Shown: positions 61,629 to 64,000 of the stretch, in pieces
Layout of the letters: each line of letters opens with the position of its first letter
How positions within the stretch are numbered: position 1 is the first letter of the stretch
Assembly (NCBI GenBank): GCA_020883125.1
Contig: JAHREW010000025.1
Coordinates: 30,748 to 94,747, forward strand
Source: Microcoleus sp. CAWBG506
GTDB taxonomy: Bacteria > Cyanobacteriota > Cyanobacteriia > Cyanobacteriales > Microcoleaceae
DNA length: 64,000 nt
Direction of reading: 5' to 3'
Notes under the pieces: model-generated
What the model was told of the DNA's origin: nothing
The model's database searches: none
Seen by the model: only the letters and a program-made list of their open reading frames with translations
Position numbers and translations under genes: made by a program

Positions 61629-62249
61629 CTACGGTGTACGATTCCCTGATTTGCTTTTTGCCTTTGCAGCCCTAGATTCCACTGTAAATGGTGGAATGTC
61701 TGCCAATTCTGTGGCGCTCAAACTGTATTGTTCACAAACCAAACTCAGGCGAGTTCCACCGCTTGTCACCGCATTTACAGCATGAGTTAAATCTCCTTGA
61801 AAATACACGAGGGTATTTGCTTCTGGTTTAATCTGCCCGACTTGTTTTTTGTGACAGCGCAATACCAACTCTCCGCCTTCGAGATTTGTTGGTACTTGGA
61901 TGTATAAAACGCTGACTGCTGCCGGAGGTTCCACCGTTTTGCAGTACGATCGCAAAGAGCGATCGATATGTGGATCGACACGGGAACCTTCTTTTAGCCA
62001 CAGAGGGTTGAGATAAAAAGCATTGCAAGCTGGTTGTAGGGCTTGGTCTAAATAGGGTTTGAAGTATGGGAAACGCTGTTCTACTTGGGCGATTTCCGAA
62101 CGTTGAAATACCACGGAAAAGCCTTTTGTACCGATGAAGTCGCGGTTGAGGTTATTGATGGCAAAATAAGGGGATGCGAGAATTGCTCCTCGCAAGTCGT
62201 TGAGATAAGTAAGGGAGAAAGCGTTAGGATGCTTGCTGTAGTATTTCAA
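61629..62249 (-). CDS. 2-oxoglutarate/Fe(II) oxygenase, probable frameshift at start
   Basis: About 206 residues in frame (from a TTG at 62249). Iron ligands: HxD in RVDPHIDRSLRSYC and distal His in GDLTHAVNAVTSGGTRLS with the 2-oxoglutarate Arg. The only nearby ATG (62259, MKFLE) is in another frame; removing one A from GAAATAC would join it into MKFLEYYSKHPNAF, a natural-looking start. Either translation begins at the TTG or one base was gained recently. Only moderately similar to the PKHD enzyme at 27893. Substrate unknown. Confidence 0.8.
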   Translation of the reverse strand: MKYYSKHPNAFSLTYLNDLRGAILASPYFAINNLNRDFIGTKGFSVVFQRSEIAQVEQRFPYFKPYLDQALQPACNAFYLNPLWLKEGSRVDPHIDRSLRSYCKTVEPPAAVSVLYIQVPTNLEGGELVLRCHKKQVGQIKPEANTLVYFQGDLTHAVNAVTSGGTRLSLVCEQYSLSATELADIPPFTVESRAAKAKSKSGNRTP

Positions 62250-62419
62250 GGAATTTCATAAATGTGCGATCGAGCAAGATCCAGAATACATCATGGTATC
62301 AATATTTGCTGGAATGGCGATCGGTTGTTCCCATCCCTCAGACATGGCTGTCGATCGCACTTGACACCTGAAAAAATACTGTTGCTAATGCTTTGCCGAG
62401 GTGATCTTACCTCACTCTG

Positions 62420-62611
62420 TTGGACGCATACATATTTATCTGTTATATCTTTTTCTTTTTGTCGATCGTGGCGAATGTCACTGTCCATTTCTTGCTAAAA
62501 GACAGCAAAAAACCTGACTTGATCTATGAGAACATCCGCAGATTCCGCTGGATATTTCCCTTGGCTTTTGTTGTCTTGCAAGGGATTATCATCACCTTAT
62601 TTTTGGTGTGA
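62420..62611 (+). CDS. Possible small two-helix membrane protein
   Basis: 63 residues from a TTG at 62420 with no clear ribosome site. Two hydrophobic segments (IFICYIFFFLSIVANVTVHF and FPLAFVVLQGIIITLFLV) are separated by a charged loop (KDSKKPDLIYENIRRFR). The membrane pattern and the terminator 24 bases after the stop favour a real gene or the 3' part of one. I do not recognise it. Confidence 0.4.
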   Translation: MDAYIFICYIFFFLSIVANVTVHFLLKDSKKPDLIYENIRRFRWIFPLAFVVLQGIIITLFLV

Positions 62612-62635
62612 GCCAACTGAAGCCATAAATATTGG

Positions 62636-62668
62636 AAAAACCCACTTGCTCAACACAAGTGGGTTTGT
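62636..62668 (+). terminator. Rho-independent-type terminator
   Basis: Inverted repeat AACCCACTTG-CTCAACA-CAAGTGGGTT followed by T, just downstream of the small membrane protein frame. Confidence 0.75.
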
Positions 62669-62676
62669 CGTCAAGG

Positions 62677-62804
62677 TATAGCAACTGCCAAGGCGATTAG
62701 GGCAGATTTTGTAGGGGCGGGTTCACCGATATCTTTCATCGGTATAGACAAATTCTATAAACCCGCCCCCACCCCACGACTTAACCACCCTGGCGGTTGC
62801 TATA
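62677..62804. repeat. 128-bp composite inverted-repeat element
   Basis: Outer ends TATAGCAACTGCCA and TGGCGGTTGCTATA are imperfect inverted repeats. Inside lies GTAGGGGCGGGTT ... AACCCGCCCC, the same element as at 20109-20170 and 20328-20397, with a third palindrome (CACCGATATCTTTCATCGGT) in the middle. This MITE-like nesting suggests repeat insertion into repeat. Confidence 0.75.
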
Positions 62805-63581
62805 TTTTGATTTTATGGGAAAGTTCTAGCGGGTTTTTATAAGTAAATTTTATGTATTAGCTAAAGGTATTTTGGATTGGTCATATTACAATTCATGTTG
62901 TAAAAAAATCTAAAAAAATTATTGATAAAGATTCTGATTAAATTAACGATTTTGCGATATTTCAGAATCTATTACTAAAAAGTGATTAAGCTATGGTACA
63001 ATCGAAGTTATATAATGTGGCGTAAGTTATGACTATTAAAAAGCAGACTCTGTAATATGAAAAACCGGAAACGTTTGTGGGTATTGGAATTGCGACGCTG
63101 ATTTAGGTTAGAAATAAAAAAATGGGCTTGGTGAAAAAGTAAAGTAATATGAAGTAAAATTTTGTTTTGTATAAAAGGTGGGGTAAAATTCTCTAGCAGG
63201 AGTTGAAAAGAAACTCAAAATATGGTATGGAGTCGGAGAGAATCAAAGATAGGTAGCGAAAGTAATGCCGAGCAAAATCAAGAAAAAGTCGATCGCCCAT
63301 GAAGTTGGCTACAGGTTAAACATTTTGTGAGGAGTGAGTTACAATTCACCTGTTAAGGTGAAAGAACTGCTAAATTTTAACTAGACAGACGGGAATTCCC
63401 CCGCTATAGGTGTACTCACTGTCTTCGGTGGGACGGGCGGCTCGTGAGAAGACGATTGCGTCGCTCACCAGATGTGATGCGCAGCCAGCAGTAGATGAGC
63501 GGTGCATGAGAAAGCGAACAAATTCTTTGCATTTTTCTACGATCCTTTATACAATCTTACCAGAGAAGCCGATCGCCGATA
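62805..63581. other. AT-rich non-coding region upstream of tnpB
   Basis: No coding region could be supported in 777 bases. The first 400 are strongly AT-rich. From about 63385 the sequence becomes GC-rich and structured (GACGGGAATTCCCCCGC, GTCTTCGGTGGGACGGGC, CTCGTGAGAAGACG), probably the left end of the downstream IS605-type element or an attached structured RNA. Confidence 0.45.
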
Positions 63582-64000
63582 ATGTATCAAGCCTATAAGT
63601 TCCGAATCTATCCGACAACCGAGCAGCAGACGTATTTTGCGGGTGCTTTCGGTTGTTGTCGTTGGTTCTGGAATTATAGTTTGAATCTGTGTAAGCAAAC
63701 CTATAAAGATACGGGCAAAGGGTTAAGCAGAAGTGTAATTCAAGGATTACTCCCAAATCTCAAAAAAGAGTACCCTTGGTTGACAAATGCTTATTCTCAA
63801 TCAATCCAAGTAGTCGCACTAAACCTGTCTAATGCTTACAAGAACTTCTTCGACAAACGCGGTGGTTTTCCTCGCTTCAAGTCGAAGCATGGTAGACAGT
63901 CTATTAGTTATCCTCAGAATGTCAAAGTAGGTACAAGTTCTCTCAAATTACCTAGGATTGGCGAGGTGCATTGCATAATCCACAGAAAATTAGATGGCAC
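63582..64000 (+). CDS. tnpB: IS200/IS605-type TnpB (partial, runs off right edge)
   Basis: Begins MYQAYKFRIYPTTEQQTYFA at ATG 63582 and is open to the window's end (139 codons). It has the N-terminal OrfB helix-turn-helix region: FGCCRWFWNYSLNLCKQTYK, AYKNFFDKRGGFPRFKSKHG and SISYPQNVKV. TnpB is the RNA-guided nuclease of these elements; its RuvC half lies outside the window. No tnpA precedes it. It differs in sequence from the remnant at 42108. Confidence 0.9.
   Translation, partial: MYQAYKFRIYPTTEQQTYFAGAFGCCRWFWNYSLNLCKQTYKDTGKGLSRSVIQGLLPNLKKEYPWLTNAYSQSIQVVALNLSNAYKNFFDKRGGFPRFKSKHGRQSISYPQNVKVGTSSLKLPRIGEVHCIIHRKLDG

Overview
The window comes from a cyanobacterium, most likely a filamentous Oscillatoriales/Microcoleus-type genome (the taxon is an inference). 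The evidence is dense HIP1 octamers (GCGATCGC), genes for the cytochrome b6f complex (petB, petD), photosystem I (psaM) and tocopherol synthesis (hpt), the lumenal protease ctpA, several cyanobacteria-only families (DUF1818, DUF3598, HmpF/Pil-type chemosensory genes), and many cyanobacterial intergenic repeats (heptanucleotide STRR arrays, short palindromes, MITE-like elements).

Layout. 0-7 kb: a TPR/glycosyltransferase-like gene running off the left edge, homogentisate phytyltransferase, a PAP/fibrillin-like protein, a carotenoid-type FAD oxidoreductase, a DUF3598 protein and a SAM hydroxide adenosyltransferase. 7.1-9.1 kb: a compact PvuII-type restriction-modification system with a divergent N4-cytosine methyltransferase and an unusual single-chain fusion of an XRE/controller-type HTH to a PvuII endonuclease. 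9.2-13 kb: leuS (with an in-frame captured repeat) and cysH. 13.5-24 kb: a chemosensory operon (CheY, CheW, a ten-PAS MCP with a distantly ethylene-receptor-like membrane domain, CheA-REC, CheW). 24-31 kb: a pentapeptide protein, a class III cyclase, and a group with possible iron or secretion roles (PepSY-TM, RTX protein, PKHD hydroxylase, Gly/Glu-rich secreted protein) next to an OmpR-type two-component system. 31-34 kb: SGNH hydrolase, rpoZ, small conserved genes and tRNA-Pro(GGG). 34-38 kb: an AT-rich single-chain type IIG restriction-modification gene beside the tRNA. 38-44 kb: petD-petB divergent from ctpA, a decayed IS200/IS605 tnpB, psaM and a TerC gene. 44.6-48.6 kb: a CBM20-SGNH-DUF1796 fusion and a malonyl-CoA-synthetase-like ligase.

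48.8-60.2 kb is an accessory, defence-like region. It holds a HEPN (MAE_28990-type) gene with a truncated DUF262 partner, remnants of toxin-antitoxin-like small genes, an M48 peptidase, a 2.84-kb island flanked by a 284-bp duplication of the promoter and 5' end of an ABC-F gene (containing a broken MNT nucleotidyltransferase and a compact three-gene TIGR04255-HTH-unknown operon), the intact ABC-F gene, and an overlapping AAA ATPase/TOPRIM-like pair. 60-64 kb holds a methyltransferase, a secreted helical protein, a 2OG-Fe(II) oxygenase with a probable start-region frameshift, a long AT-rich non-coding stretch and the start of a second IS605-type tnpB.

The most notable systems are the controller-endonuclease fusion of the PvuII family, the TIGR04255-HTH-TCDIVR operon inside a potentially scarlessly excisable island, the ATPase-TOPRIM pair, the CBM20-SGNH-DUF1796 fusion and the ETR-like multi-PAS chemoreceptor. 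All functional calls come from reading translated sequence and remembered family motifs; no database search was run.
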